The notes under the pieces are model-generated. The model was not told the DNA's origin, searched no databases, and saw only the letters and a list, made by a program, of their open reading frames with translations. The position numbers and the translations under genes were made by a program. From Paucibacter sp963740455 (lineage in GTDB: Bacteria > Pseudomonadota > Gammaproteobacteria > Burkholderiales > Burkholderiaceae_C), in assembly GCA_963740455.1 (NCBI GenBank), contig CAVUEF010000007.1, positions 1 to 64,000 on the forward strand: a stretch of 64,000 bases of DNA, read 5' to 3'. Shown piece by piece: positions 36,186-44,681 of this stretch; position 1 is the stretch's first letter, and each line of letters starts with the position of its first letter.

Positions 36186-36230
36186 AGCCTAAGCAGCTTG
36201 CGCAAGCTCGTCTGTTCGCTGACGCACCAA
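36186..36230 (-). promoter_or_regulatory. Class II Crp/Fnr-type promoter candidate (minus strand)
   Basis: Read on the minus strand: TTGGTGCGTCAGCGAACAGA (36230-36211), 19 bp, TAGGCT (36191-36186), 73 bases before the FMN reductase start at 36112. Confidence 0.6.
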
Positions 36231-36459
36231 ACTCTGCCCTGGACGAGGTGCCCGATTCACCATCGGTGCGCGAGGGGCTTGCAAAGCAAGGGATTCACAG
36301 CAGTCGCTGCGTGTCGCAAGCCCTCCAGCTGACGCGCCTTCCCCTTTTCATGTGTCGCCACACGAATAGTGGTACCGTAGACCGTGAACTTTCTCACATG
36401 CCTCCGACGTGCAAGGCTGATTGCGGGCTTGTTCGGTATCGAATTCAGGGGAAAGAGCA

Positions 36460-37242
36460 ATGGGACTGACAAACGAGCGTGGGCGCACAGCTCCAGCGAC
36501 ACGAGTTGCGCCGGACTTGCACATGCCCTTGACAACCATGGCTCGCCAAAACCACTTGCTTGAGTCGCTGCCCGAACATGAATGGGCGCGCTGGCTTCCA
36601 GAGCTCGAGCGTGTCGACATGCCGCTGGGCATGGTGCTTTACGAGTCAGGCGCCAAGTTGAGCCATGTGTACTTTCCGACCACCTCGGTCGTGTCGCTCT
36701 TGTACATGATGGAAGACGGTGCCACGTCGCAGATTGCGATGGTCGGCAGCGAGGGCCTGGTCGGCGTATCACTGTTCATGGGCGGGCTCACGACGCCCAG
36801 CCGCGCCGTCGTGCAAAGCGCTGGTCAGGGGTTTCGGCTGAAGTCACACCTGATGCTGCAGGAGTTCAACCGGGCCGGCCCGGTGATGCATCTGCTGCTG
36901 CGCTACACGCAGGCGCTGATCACCCAGATGACGCAGACGGCGGTGTGCAATCGCCGCCATGCGCTGGATCAGCAACTCTGCCGCTGGCTGCTGCTGAGCC
37001 TGGACCGACTACGCACCAACGAACTGGTGATGACGCAGGAGCTGATTTCCAGCATGCTGGGCGTGCGCCGCGAGGGCGTCACCGAGGCGGCGGGCCATTT
37101 GCAGCAGGCCGGACTGATCAGCTACCGTCGCGGCCACATCAAGGTGCTCGACCGCGCGGGGCTGGAAAAGCGCACCTGCGAGTGCTACGGCGTGATCAAG
37201 AAAGAATACGACCGCCTGCTGCCAGCAACGCTGGCGACCTGA
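36460..37242 (+). CDS. Crp/Fnr family transcriptional regulator, paralogue 2
   Basis: 260 residues, close paralogue of the gene at 27843. Shared blocks include LYESGAKLSHVYFPTTSVVSL, SLFMGGLTTPSRAVVQ, CNRRHALDQQLCRWLLLSLDRL and the helix-turn-helix MTQELISSMLGVRREGVTEAAG. The recognition helix is identical to paralogue 1 in VRREGVTEAAG, so both should bind the same DNA site. GGGGAAAGAGCA precedes ATG 36460. Signal unknown. Candidate regulator of the recurrent palindrome (inference). Confidence 0.88.
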   Translation: MGLTNERGRTAPATRVAPDLHMPLTTMARQNHLLESLPEHEWARWLPELERVDMPLGMVLYESGAKLSHVYFPTTSVVSLLYMMEDGATSQIAMVGSEGLVGVSLFMGGLTTPSRAVVQSAGQGFRLKSHLMLQEFNRAGPVMHLLLRYTQALITQMTQTAVCNRRHALDQQLCRWLLLSLDRLRTNELVMTQELISSMLGVRREGVTEAAGHLQQAGLISYRRGHIKVLDRAGLEKRTCECYGVIKKEYDRLLPATLAT

Positions 37243-37335
37243 GCGGTCGGCTCGGTCAAGGGATGTTGGGCCAAGGAGTCTGCAGGCCCCAGCGGGCCGG
37301 GGCTGCCAAAGCTGATTCAACCCGCGCTCGTTCTT

Positions 37336-38136
37336 CTAGTCGTTCCCCTTGCCGTGCTGCCCACCCCGATTGTCTGATCCCTTCTCTTGCTGTTTGGCAT
37401 GAGAGTCTTGCGGCTGTTCGCGTCGAGGCTGGGCTTGCTCCCGAGGCGCCGCAGGTCGCTGCTGATCGCGTTGATACTGTTGCGAATCGCCGCGGTTGGA
37501 CGACGCGTCCTGCGGCTGGCGTTGGTCCTGAAAATGCTGCTGCGTCACCACTTCACGCGGCTGGTAGCGGTAGTTTCTGGAGCGCAGCTCATGCTGCTGC
37601 TCGTCGGCGTGCGGATAGCGCTCGCCCGAGTACTGTCGCTGGTAGGTGGGCAAGGGTGCGGCTCGGGGAACATTGCGGTGATCCCAGCGGTCCCATCCGG
37701 GGTGACCTTGTTCCCATGCATGGCCCCAACGCTGGCCCCAACGCGGCGCCGTGTCGGCCCGCCAGCCTCTGAAATAGGCCGGGGGTTGGCGGTAGTAGCG
37801 CACCGGAACGCGCAGCACAAACAGCGGCACGTATTGGCGATCGGTCAAACTCCAGGGCCCGTTGTACCAGGCGCTGGAGTACCAGTCATCATTCTGGAAC
37901 ACCCAATACAGGCCGTCGTAGAAGAAGTAGTTCGAGTCAGAGCGCGGGTCGTAATAGACCGGATAGCCGGGCACCTGCTGCAGGCGCGGATAGGCCGGCA
38001 CATTGATGCCGATGTTGATGCCCGGCGCGATAGCGATGTTGGCGCCGACGCTGATCTGGGCTTGGGCTGCCGGCAAGGCGCCGAACAGCGCAGAAATCGC
38101 AAGTGTCAAAGCAAGCAACGGGTAGCGCATTCTCAT
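37336..38136 (-). CDS. Exported Tyr/Gln/Arg-rich protein, hypothetical
   Basis: 266 residues with a clear signal peptide (LLALTLAISALFGALPAAQA). The middle has aromatic motifs (GYPVYYDPRSDSNYFFYDGLYWVFQNDDWY in parts). The C-terminal third is low-complexity and rich in Gln, Arg and Pro. Similar aromatic-rich exported proteins are common near stress genes in Comamonadaceae. Probably extracytoplasmic, perhaps envelope-associated. It follows the small membrane-protein gene on the same strand. Confidence 0.7.
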   Translation of the reverse strand: MRMRYPLLALTLAISALFGALPAAQAQISVGANIAIAPGINIGINVPAYPRLQQVPGYPVYYDPRSDSNYFFYDGLYWVFQNDDWYSSAWYNGPWSLTDRQYVPLFVLRVPVRYYRQPPAYFRGWRADTAPRWGQRWGHAWEQGHPGWDRWDHRNVPRAAPLPTYQRQYSGERYPHADEQQHELRSRNYRYQPREVVTQQHFQDQRQPQDASSNRGDSQQYQRDQQRPAAPREQAQPRREQPQDSHAKQQEKGSDNRGGQHGKGND

Positions 38137-38170
38137 TCTCCAAAGTTGTCAGGCAGCGTTTGCACGAGAC

Positions 38171-38389
38171 TCATGGCTTGCGCGAAGTGACCAGCAGCAG
38201 CACGCCGCCAGCGATGGCACCAAGACCGGCCCACAGCGGGATGTTGATCTGCTTGCGTTCATCCACCTTGAGATGGATCGGACCGATATCGGCCACCTTG
38301 GTTTCCTTGGTGTAGCTAAAGCCCCCGTAGAGCAGGCCGAGGGCCCCGCCGACGATCAACACGATGGCCAGTATCTTGGTTGAGTTCAT
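38171..38389 (-). CDS. Small two-helix membrane protein
   Basis: 72 residues: first helix ILAIVLIVGGALGLLYGGFSY, a short polar loop (TKETKVADIGPIHLKVDERKQ), second helix IPLWAGLGAIAGGVLLLV. Similar in layout to DUF3185 proteins. Probably cotranscribed with the downstream exported protein at 37336-38136. Function unknown. Confidence 0.7.
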   Translation of the reverse strand: MNSTKILAIVLIVGGALGLLYGGFSYTKETKVADIGPIHLKVDERKQINIPLWAGLGAIAGGVLLLVTSRKP

Positions 38390-38548
38390 GGTTTTGCTCC
38401 GATCCGAATGAGGGTCTGACTTCGGCTGCCTGCGTCAAGCATTGAAAGCGTCCGCCCAAGTGCATGCGAGCAGCTTGCGCGTGCTCAACGCAGCGCGTCG
38501 GTGCGGCACCCCACATAGCACCTTCCGGCGTCGAGCGGCTGACTCGTC

Positions 38549-38593
38549 TGTGTGCGCTGGCAGACAGACGAGCATCGACGTGCCGCCCAGACT
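38549..38593 (+). promoter_or_regulatory. Class II Crp/Fnr-type promoter candidate (weak -10)
   Basis: TGTGTGCGCTGGCAGACAGA (38549-38568), 19 bp, CAGACT (38588-38593), 73 bases before the DUF4398 lipoprotein gene. The -10 is poor. Confidence 0.45.
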
Positions 38594-38666
38594 GCGGCTG
38601 CGATGAGTTCACACCGCACCACTTCCCGCCCAACTGGGCATTGAACGAATCCACCAAGGAATTCTC

Positions 38667-39065
38667 ATGAACCATCTCTCCCTGAGCCGCAAGCGCGCAC
38701 CCACGCTGTTGCTGCTGTCCAGCGTGTCCGTGGTCTTGATTTTCAGCGCTTGCGCAAGCACCAAGCTGCCCACCGCACAGATGGCAGTCGCCGAAGCGGC
38801 CGTCCAGCAGGCCAACACCACCAGCACCAGCGAAGACGCCGCCGGTGAATTGCAGATCGCCATCGGAAAACTCTCCGGCGCTCGACAAGCCGTGGCCAAC
38901 AAGGATTTCGAGCGTGCCCGTCAACTCGCCGAAGAAGCCCAGGTCGACGCGCAGGTTGCTGTGCTGCATGCCCGCTCGGAGCGCTCGCGCAAGGCCGCGC
39001 AGGAGTCGCAGGATGCGGCTCGCGTGCTGCGCGAAGAACTCGGTCGCAACACCGTCATCCGCTGA
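38667..39065 (+). CDS. DUF4398-type lipoprotein
   Basis: 132 residues. The signal peptide ends in LIFSACAS (lipobox). The mature part is helical with repeated Ala-rich segments (MAVAEAAVQQANTTSTSEDAAGELQIAIGKL in parts), as in DUF4398 proteins that pair with OmpA-like lipoproteins. AAGGAATTCTC precedes ATG 38667. It is followed after 54 bases by the OmpA-family gene, so the two probably form an operon. Confidence 0.8.
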   Translation: MNHLSLSRKRAPTLLLLSSVSVVLIFSACASTKLPTAQMAVAEAAVQQANTTSTSEDAAGELQIAIGKLSGARQAVANKDFERARQLAEEAQVDAQVAVLHARSERSRKAAQESQDAARVLREELGRNTVIR

Positions 39066-39119
39066 AGCACAGGCCCAGCCGCCGGAAACGTCCACCGTCA
39101 CACCGAACAGGAGTCCTCT

Positions 39120-40019
39120 ATGCATACCCGCCTCTTTGCCCTCGTCACATTGACTGCCGCGTTGGCAGCCTGCAGCTCGCTTCCGGATCGCAACAGCGCG
39201 CTGGATCAGGCCCGCAGCAGATACAACGCGGCCCAGAACAACCCGCAGGTCGCCACACTGGCGCCCAATGAACTCAAGAGCGCTGGCGACTCGCTGCGCG
39301 CGGCTGAACAGACCTGGAGCGACGGCGGCAAGCCGGCCACGGTCAACCACCTCGCCTACCTGAGCTCGCAACGCGTGGTGATCGCGCGAGACACGGCATC
39401 GAGCCGCGCCGCGGAGCTCGTCACCGCCAATGCCGGCGCCGAGCGCGACAAGCTGCGCCTTGACGTGCGCACGAATGAGGCCGACCGCGCGCAACGCCAG
39501 CTCGCGATTGCCGAGCAGGCCAACGCGCAGAAGGCCGGCGAACTGGCCGCGGCCGACGCCGCCGCACAGCGCGACCAGGCACAAGCACGGCGCCGCGACG
39601 AGCAAGTTCTCGACCTGGAGTCGCAACTCAAGGAGCTCAACGCCAAGCAGACCGAGCGCGGCATGGTCGTGACCCTGGGTGACGTGCTGTTCGACAGCGG
39701 CAAGTCACAGCTCTTGCCCGGTGCCACCGTGAACATGGCCAAGCTGGCCGGCTTCTTCGGGCGCCATCCGCAGCGCACCGCCTCGATCGAGGGTTATACC
39801 GACAGCATCGGCAATGGCAGCGCCAATCAGGCCCTGTCTCAGCGCCGCGCCGATGCCGTCATGACGGCCCTGGTGCAGCTGGGCGTGCGCCCGGACCGCC
39901 TGAGCACACGCGCCTTTGGCGAGGAACAGCCGGTGGCCAGCAACGACACCGCAGTCGGTCGCCAGATGAACCGCCGCGTGGAGATCGTGTTCGCCCCCGA
40001 CAAGGTCTCGATGAAGTAG
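39120..40019 (+). CDS. OmpA-family lipoprotein with DUF4398 N-terminus
   Basis: 299 residues. The lipobox LAACSS gives a lipidated Cys near residue 18. A helical DUF4398-type part and a long coiled coil (residues about 95-180) precede a C-terminal OmpA peptidoglycan-binding domain (GDVLFDSGKSQLLPGA, then IEGYTDSIGNGSANQALSQRRADAV and FGEEQPVASNDT). It probably anchors the outer membrane to peptidoglycan. Confidence 0.9.
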   Translation: MHTRLFALVTLTAALAACSSLPDRNSALDQARSRYNAAQNNPQVATLAPNELKSAGDSLRAAEQTWSDGGKPATVNHLAYLSSQRVVIARDTASSRAAELVTANAGAERDKLRLDVRTNEADRAQRQLAIAEQANAQKAGELAAADAAAQRDQAQARRRDEQVLDLESQLKELNAKQTERGMVVTLGDVLFDSGKSQLLPGATVNMAKLAGFFGRHPQRTASIEGYTDSIGNGSANQALSQRRADAVMTALVQLGVRPDRLSTRAFGEEQPVASNDTAVGRQMNRRVEIVFAPDKVSMK

Positions 40020-40023
40020 GCGC

Positions 40024-40050
40024 GATGGCAGGCCACGTCGGCCTGCCATC
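40024..40050. terminator. Perfect 11-bp hairpin after the OmpA lipoprotein gene
   Basis: GATGGCAGGCC (40024-40034) and GGCCTGCCATC (40040-40050) with loop ACGTC, directly after the stop codon. No T run follows, so it is a stabiliser or weak terminator. Confidence 0.5.
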
Positions 40051-40071
40051 GGCACTCAGTCTGGAGTTTGA

Positions 40072-40632
40072 ATGATGCCGGGAAACAGATTGCGTCCTGA
40101 AGTTGTCAGTGCCCGATTGCATGCGGTGCCTGGCACCATGCACGGTGTACCATCGACTGCCTCGGATAGCTGCAAGACCACCAAACCCAAGATGCAAAGC
40201 ATGGTGCGAGATATCCAAGACATTCACGGGCAGGCCGCAGCGCCGGACGCCGACGCGGCAAGTCTCGCCGCAGCGGCGTTCTCGTTATGGACCGAGGTTC
40301 ACGGCAGCTTGTCTCCCATCATCGGCCAGCGCGGCGTGGCGGCGCTGTTCAAACGCAGCCTGTACCTGAGTCGCAGCGAGCATCCCTGCTTGTCGGCCGT
40401 CTACACGGGCGACCTCAAGCCGGGAGACTTCGCCGCGCTGCGAACCGGGTTGGCACAACAAACAAGTTTGAACGCCGCAGCCGCGCAAGAGGCACTCTTG
40501 CTGAGCTTCGACGAACTTCTGACCAGCCTGATCGGGGCTTCGCTCACTGAGCGTCTGTTCGGATTTGTCTGGGACAAGCACTCACGCGGCGACGCCGTAC
40601 AGGACACCACGCAATGGCCACCGGCAAAGTAA
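40072..40632 (+). CDS. Hypothetical protein upstream of the KaiC-like gene
   Basis: 186 residues, soluble, no recognised domain. Helical segments include LAAAAFSLWTEVHGSLSPIIG and AQEALLLSFDELLTSLIGASL. GGAG 5 bases before ATG 40072. Its last 19 bases overlap the start of the KaiC-like gene, so they are translationally coupled, and the downstream GGDEF gene belonged to the same operon before an IS split it. A partner or sensor of the KaiC-like ATPase is a reasonable guess. Confidence 0.7.
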   Translation: MMPGNRLRPEVVSARLHAVPGTMHGVPSTASDSCKTTKPKMQSMVRDIQDIHGQAAAPDADAASLAAAAFSLWTEVHGSLSPIIGQRGVAALFKRSLYLSRSEHPCLSAVYTGDLKPGDFAALRTGLAQQTSLNAAAAQEALLLSFDELLTSLIGASLTERLFGFVWDKHSRGDAVQDTTQWPPAK

Positions 40633-42077
40633 GTATCAATCGTCTGCAAACAGGTGTGCCTGGGCTGGACGATGTGCTGGGCGGCGGCCTGCCGGAGTTC
40701 TCGTTCAATCTGATCGCCGGAGCGCCCGGTTGCGGCAAGACCACGCTGGCGCATCAGATCATGTTTACGCTGGCCACGCCCGAGCGCCCGGCGCTGTATT
40801 TCACCGTGCTTGGCGAACCGCCATTGAAGATGTTGCGCTATCAGCAGCAGTTTGATTTCTTCGATCTCGACAAGCTCAACCGTTCGATCCGGTTCATCAA
40901 CCTCTCTGACGACACGATCACCGGCGACCTCGACAAGGTGCTGGCGCACATCGTCGCCGAGGTCGAGACGCGCGGTCCGGGCCTGGTCTTCATCGATTCA
41001 TTCCGCTCGGTCGCGCTGGCCAGTCAAGGTCACGAAAGCTTCATCGGCTTGCAGCGCTTCATACAAAATCTTGGCGTGCTGATGACGAGCTGGCAGGCCA
41101 CCACCTTCCTGATCGGCGAATATTTCGACGAGAGCGATCCCAATCCTGTTTTCACCGTGTCCGACGGCCTGATCTGGCTGCGCCAGAGCGTGGACCGCAA
41201 CTCGGTGGTCCGAAAAATGGAGATCATGAAAATGCGTGGGCAGCCGACCTTGCCCGGCGTTCACACGTTTCGCATCAGCGCAGCCGGCATCACGGTGTTT
41301 TCGCCCCCGCAGCTTCCGGCGGCGCCCATCGACACGGGCGTGGCGCCCGTTGCCACCCGCTTGAGCATGGGCGTGCCCGGGCTGGACGACATGATGGGCG
41401 GTGGCCTGCCCAAGGGCTATTCGCTGCTCGTCGCCGGCCCCTCCGGTTCGGGCAAGAGCATCATGGCCGCGGCCTTCCTGGCCGAGGGTGCGCGCTGCGG
41501 AGAGACTGGCGTGATCGCGGCCTTCGAGCAACGGCCGACCCGATCGCGTGGACCCGTCATGGCCGAGCTCATCGAGAGTGGCCGGGTCGGCGTGGTCAAC
41601 ACCCGAGCGCCAGGTCTGTCGGTCGATGAGATCGCGATGCTGCTCATCACCGAGATCCAGCGGCTCAAGGCAAGCCGCGTCGTGATCGACTCGATTTCGG
41701 GCTTCGAGCTGGCGCTGGCGCCGAGCTTTCGCGCCGACTTTCGCGAGTCCTTGGCGCGCATGATGTCGGCGCTGACCGACACCGGCATCACCGTGCTGAT
41801 GACCTCCGAGTTGGAAGACCGCTACAGCGACTTGCGCTTCAGTCCCTACGGCACGGCATTTCTGACCGACGCCATCATCGTTCAGCGCTATATCGAGGTG
41901 GACAGCCGCCTGCAGCGCGTGATGGCCGTGGTCAAGGTGCGTGAGAGCAAACATTCCAATCAACTGCACCTGTTCCACATCGACGACAGCGGCATCAAGA
42001 TCGGCGCCATGCTGGCCGACCACGAAGGCATGCTAGTACAACATCCTGTAAGTAGCTTTCATTATATGGGGAATTGA
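40614..42077 (+). CDS. KaiC-like double RecA-fold ATPase, C-terminus altered by IS630
   Basis: 487 residues with two KaiC domains. Walker A motifs are GAPGCGKTT (residues 36-44) and GPSGSGKS in the second domain; Walker B-like strands are LVFIDSFRS and VVIDSISG. No kaiA or kaiB is nearby, so this is a non-cyanobacterial signalling relative rather than a proven clock protein. The final 13 residues after GML come from the inserted IS630. Without it the frame continues across 43510-43563 with 17 residues (starting GGSPSRKQHS) and TGA, giving 491 residues natively. Confidence 0.88.
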   Translation: MATGKVSINRLQTGVPGLDDVLGGGLPEFSFNLIAGAPGCGKTTLAHQIMFTLATPERPALYFTVLGEPPLKMLRYQQQFDFFDLDKLNRSIRFINLSDDTITGDLDKVLAHIVAEVETRGPGLVFIDSFRSVALASQGHESFIGLQRFIQNLGVLMTSWQATTFLIGEYFDESDPNPVFTVSDGLIWLRQSVDRNSVVRKMEIMKMRGQPTLPGVHTFRISAAGITVFSPPQLPAAPIDTGVAPVATRLSMGVPGLDDMMGGGLPKGYSLLVAGPSGSGKSIMAAAFLAEGARCGETGVIAAFEQRPTRSRGPVMAELIESGRVGVVNTRAPGLSVDEIAMLLITEIQRLKASRVVIDSISGFELALAPSFRADFRESLARMMSALTDTGITVLMTSELEDRYSDLRFSPYGTAFLTDAIIVQRYIEVDSRLQRVMAVVKVRESKHSNQLHLFHIDDSGIKIGAMLADHEGMLVQHPVSSFHYMGN

Positions 42078-42092
42078 GGTAAGCTTTGGCGC

Positions 42093-43223
42093 ATGAGTCG
42101 AGGACGACAAGCGCAGGCGATCAGACTGTCGCGAGAAGATCGCAACTCGCTTGAGTTGTTGACGCGCCGAGGCACTGCCGAGCACCGTCAAGTGGTTCGA
42201 GCGCAGATTGCCTTGCTGGCCCACGCCGGCCAGACGACGACGGCGATCGCACAGGCGGTTGGCGTGTCGGTGCAGACCGTGTCGCACTGGCGCACTCGGT
42301 TGGCCCGACAAGGGCTGAAGGGACTTCAAGAGGCGGCGCGTTCGGGTCGACCCCGACGGATCGGCCCGGCGCAGCGGCTCGAGTTGTTGTCTCTCGCGTG
42401 CGAGCCCGCCGAGGCGCAGGGTCGAACCACGCCGACGTTGGACGAATTGGTCGAGCGTGCGATGGAGCGTGGTGTGGTCACGCAGATCAGCCGCAGCCAC
42501 CTGCAGCGCATCTTGCAGGCGGGCGACATGCGCCCGCACCGCATTCGGCAGTGGCTGCACAGCCCGGACCCGCAATTCCGGCAGAAAGTCAACGCGATCT
42601 GCGCGCTGTACCGCCAGGCACCCAAGGGTTCGGTCGTGCTGTCGGTCGATGAGAAGACCGGGATCCAGGCCATCGAGCGCAAGCACGCGGACCGCGCGCC
42701 GGTGCCGGGTCGTGCGCGGCGTCGCGAGTTCGAATACATCCGCCACGGCACGCAGGCTCTCATCGCGGCCATGGACGTGCACTCAGGGCGGGTGCTGGGC
42801 AACTGCACCGATCGACGCACCCAAGCCGACCTCGTGGCATTCATGGAGCAGGTGGCGCGGACGTACCCCAAGGGCCGTGTGCACATCGTGTGGGACAACT
42901 TGAACACCCACCGCGCGCAAGCCGTATGGGATGACTTCAATGCCCGGCACGGCCACCGGTTTGTCTTTCACTTCACGCCGATACACGCGAGCTGGGTCAA
43001 CCAGATCGAGCTGATGTTTGGCATCTACTCTCGCCGCGTCTTGCGCCATGCCAGCCATAGCTCGATCCACGAGCTGCGCCAGCGCACCGACGCCTTCATG
43101 GCGCAACGCAATCAGGCGCCCAAACCGTTCAAGTGGACATTCGCCGGCTTTGAGCTACAAACTGGCGAACCCCTGAGATTCAAACACCATGCCAACGATC
43201 AACGCACAGGCAAAGGCCGCTGA
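42093..43223 (+). CDS. IS630 family transposase
   Basis: 376 residues. The N-terminal helix-turn-helix pair (HAGQTTTAIAQAVGVSVQTVSHWRTRL) is followed by the DDE core: first Asp in VLSVDEKTGIQAIER, second in IVWDNLNTHRA, Glu in ASWVNQIELMFGIYSRR. The frame is complete without the frameshift many IS630 members use. Probably active. Confidence 0.95.
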   Translation: MSRGRQAQAIRLSREDRNSLELLTRRGTAEHRQVVRAQIALLAHAGQTTTAIAQAVGVSVQTVSHWRTRLARQGLKGLQEAARSGRPRRIGPAQRLELLSLACEPAEAQGRTTPTLDELVERAMERGVVTQISRSHLQRILQAGDMRPHRIRQWLHSPDPQFRQKVNAICALYRQAPKGSVVLSVDEKTGIQAIERKHADRAPVPGRARRREFEYIRHGTQALIAAMDVHSGRVLGNCTDRRTQADLVAFMEQVARTYPKGRVHIVWDNLNTHRAQAVWDDFNARHGHRFVFHFTPIHASWVNQIELMFGIYSRRVLRHASHSSIHELRQRTDAFMAQRNQAPKPFKWTFAGFELQTGEPLRFKHHANDQRTGKGR

Positions 43224-43485
43224 GCTACAACGCCAGATTGCCACGCTCACCGGCCACAAGCTGGCACAGGTCAAGCCCTACGGCAAGCATCTGCTGATCC
43301 AGATGCACCGCGACGACAGCGTCGACACCATCGCGCGACTCACCGAGCTCGGACGCAACACCTACTCATCGGCATTTCGCAGCCACACCGGCCGCTGGGA
43401 GCCGCTGCCTGGTACCGGCGATCTCACAACGACCGCCGACTTGGTCATCTCACTGCTTGGCCCCTACCTTGATCCTAATACTTAA
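43189..43485 (+). CDS. Passenger protein inside the IS630 element, hypothetical
   Basis: 98 residues, starting 35 bases before the transposase stop and ending at the right inverted repeat. It reads as a real small protein: AAELQRQIATLTGHKLAQVK, then KHLLIQMHRDDSVDTIARLTEL and RWEPLPGTGDLTTTADLVIS. I do not recognise the family. Its confinement within the IS boundaries suggests a transposition-related or maintenance function. Confidence 0.65.
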   Translation: MPTINAQAKAAELQRQIATLTGHKLAQVKPYGKHLLIQMHRDDSVDTIARLTELGRNTYSSAFRSHTGRWEPLPGTGDLTTTADLVISLLGPYLDPNT

Positions 43486-43587
43486 AGCTAATTACGGGAT
43501 GTTGTACTAGGTGGCTCGCCGAGCCGCAAGCAGCATTCGGTCGGCGACAGCAATGCTTCGTGAACTTTGCCCGGTGGCCTTGGCGTT

Positions 43588-44349
43588 GTGAGTACCTCAC
43601 CCAAAGACCATGAACTGGTGGCTGCCCATCAGGCGCTTGCGATCGCTGAGGCGCAGGCGCAAAGGCTGGAGGCGGAGCTGGCAAGAACACGGCACGAGCT
43701 GGCGCAGGCCAAGCGAGGCGTCGGCGACGCGCGGACTGTTCAGTTGGTCCAGGCCAACGAGCAGCTTGTGCTGGCGGCCCTCGACGCGCAAGGATCGGCC
43801 GAGCTGGCCGCCAGTGAGCTGAGCGAGTTGAAGCACACCAGCCAGCGCGACGCGCTGACGGGCACACCGAACCGAGCGCTGGCGCTCGACCGGCTGGAGT
43901 CGGCTCTGGCGCTGGCGCGTCGGCGTGGCACATGCATCGCCGTGCTGTTTCTCGACATCGATCATTTCAAGCAGATCAACGACACAATGGGTCATGCCAT
44001 CGGCGACGAGGTGCTGCAATTGGTGGCGCGCCGTCTGGAATCGGCGGTGCGCGACGCCGACACCGTCAGCCGCTACGGTGGCGACGAGTTTCTGGTGCTG
44101 TTGTCCGAGCTTGCGCAACCCTCCGACGCGACGCTGATCGCGCGCAAGATGCTTGACGCGATTGCCGAACCCAGCCGTGTCGGCGCCGACGAGCTGCTGC
44201 ACCTGACGGCAAGCTTGGGCATCGCGCTGTTTCCCGACGATGGCGCCGACGCCGAAAGCCTGATCCGCAGCGCCGATGCCGCCATGTACCGCGCCAAACG
44301 CGCGAGTGATGGTGACTTTGCGACCACGGGTTGGCCCACCCAGCTCTGA
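43588..44349 (+). CDS. Diguanylate cyclase (GGDEF)
   Basis: 253 residues. A coiled-coil N-terminus (QALAIAEAQAQRLEAELARTRHELAQAK) precedes a GGDEF domain with an intact active site RYGGDEFLVLL and an RxxD inhibitory site (RDAD, five residues upstream), so it should make c-di-GMP with product inhibition. No membrane or sensor domain, so activation probably comes from dimerisation or a partner. GTG 43588 is the chosen start (TTG 43567 possible). Before IS630 inserted, it lay 24 bases after the KaiC-like stop, so it belonged to that operon. Confidence 0.88.
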   Translation: MSTSPKDHELVAAHQALAIAEAQAQRLEAELARTRHELAQAKRGVGDARTVQLVQANEQLVLAALDAQGSAELAASELSELKHTSQRDALTGTPNRALALDRLESALALARRRGTCIAVLFLDIDHFKQINDTMGHAIGDEVLQLVARRLESAVRDADTVSRYGGDEFLVLLSELAQPSDATLIARKMLDAIAEPSRVGADELLHLTASLGIALFPDDGADAESLIRSADAAMYRAKRASDGDFATTGWPTQL

Positions 44350-44681
44350 GCGCCATTGCAGCTTTGAGTTCAGGCCTTGCAGACAGTCGCAGGAGACTGC
44401 CGCGCTTGCGCGCGAAGGTCGATGAGAGGGCCACCCGACCTGGAAAGAGACCGGACTGAGCACGGAGTTTTCTGTCGAGATTCTTTACACATGCTCGGTC
44501 GATGACACGCGACTTTTTTTCAAGCCGCTGATTCATATGAGCAAATGGTTCGCGGCACGCTTTATGCGTACTGTTGATCGTCGGGTTGCGAACAGAGGTC
44601 GCACTTGGTTCAGTGAAGTGGTCTGCTCACACACTGGCATAGAGATTTCGGCAAGAGCAGCCCAAAGTATGGAGAACGAAC
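44350..44681. other. Intergenic region before the PEP-CTERM gene
   Basis: 332 bases. It holds a candidate sigma-54 promoter at 44554-44567; no terminator or Crp-type palindrome was seen. Confidence 0.4.
44554..44567 (+). promoter_or_regulatory. Candidate sigma-54 (-24/-12) promoter
   Basis: GGCACGCTTTATGC: GG and GC separated by exactly 10 bases, matching TGGCACG-N4-TTGC at most positions. 115 bases before the PEP-CTERM gene; such genes are often controlled by sigma-54 with PrsR. Confidence 0.45.

Larger units (their letters stand above)
42036..43507 (+). mobile_element. IS630-family insertion sequence with passenger gene
   Basis: 1472 bp with 24-bp terminal inverted repeats at 42036-42059 and 43484-43507 (two mismatches), outer end GTACAACATCC. 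TA is duplicated on both sides (42034-42035 and 43508-43509), and the rebuilt target is CTAG, the known preference of IS630. It carries a complete transposase and a 98-residue second frame, and it interrupts the KaiC-like gene near its 3' end. Confidence 0.95.
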
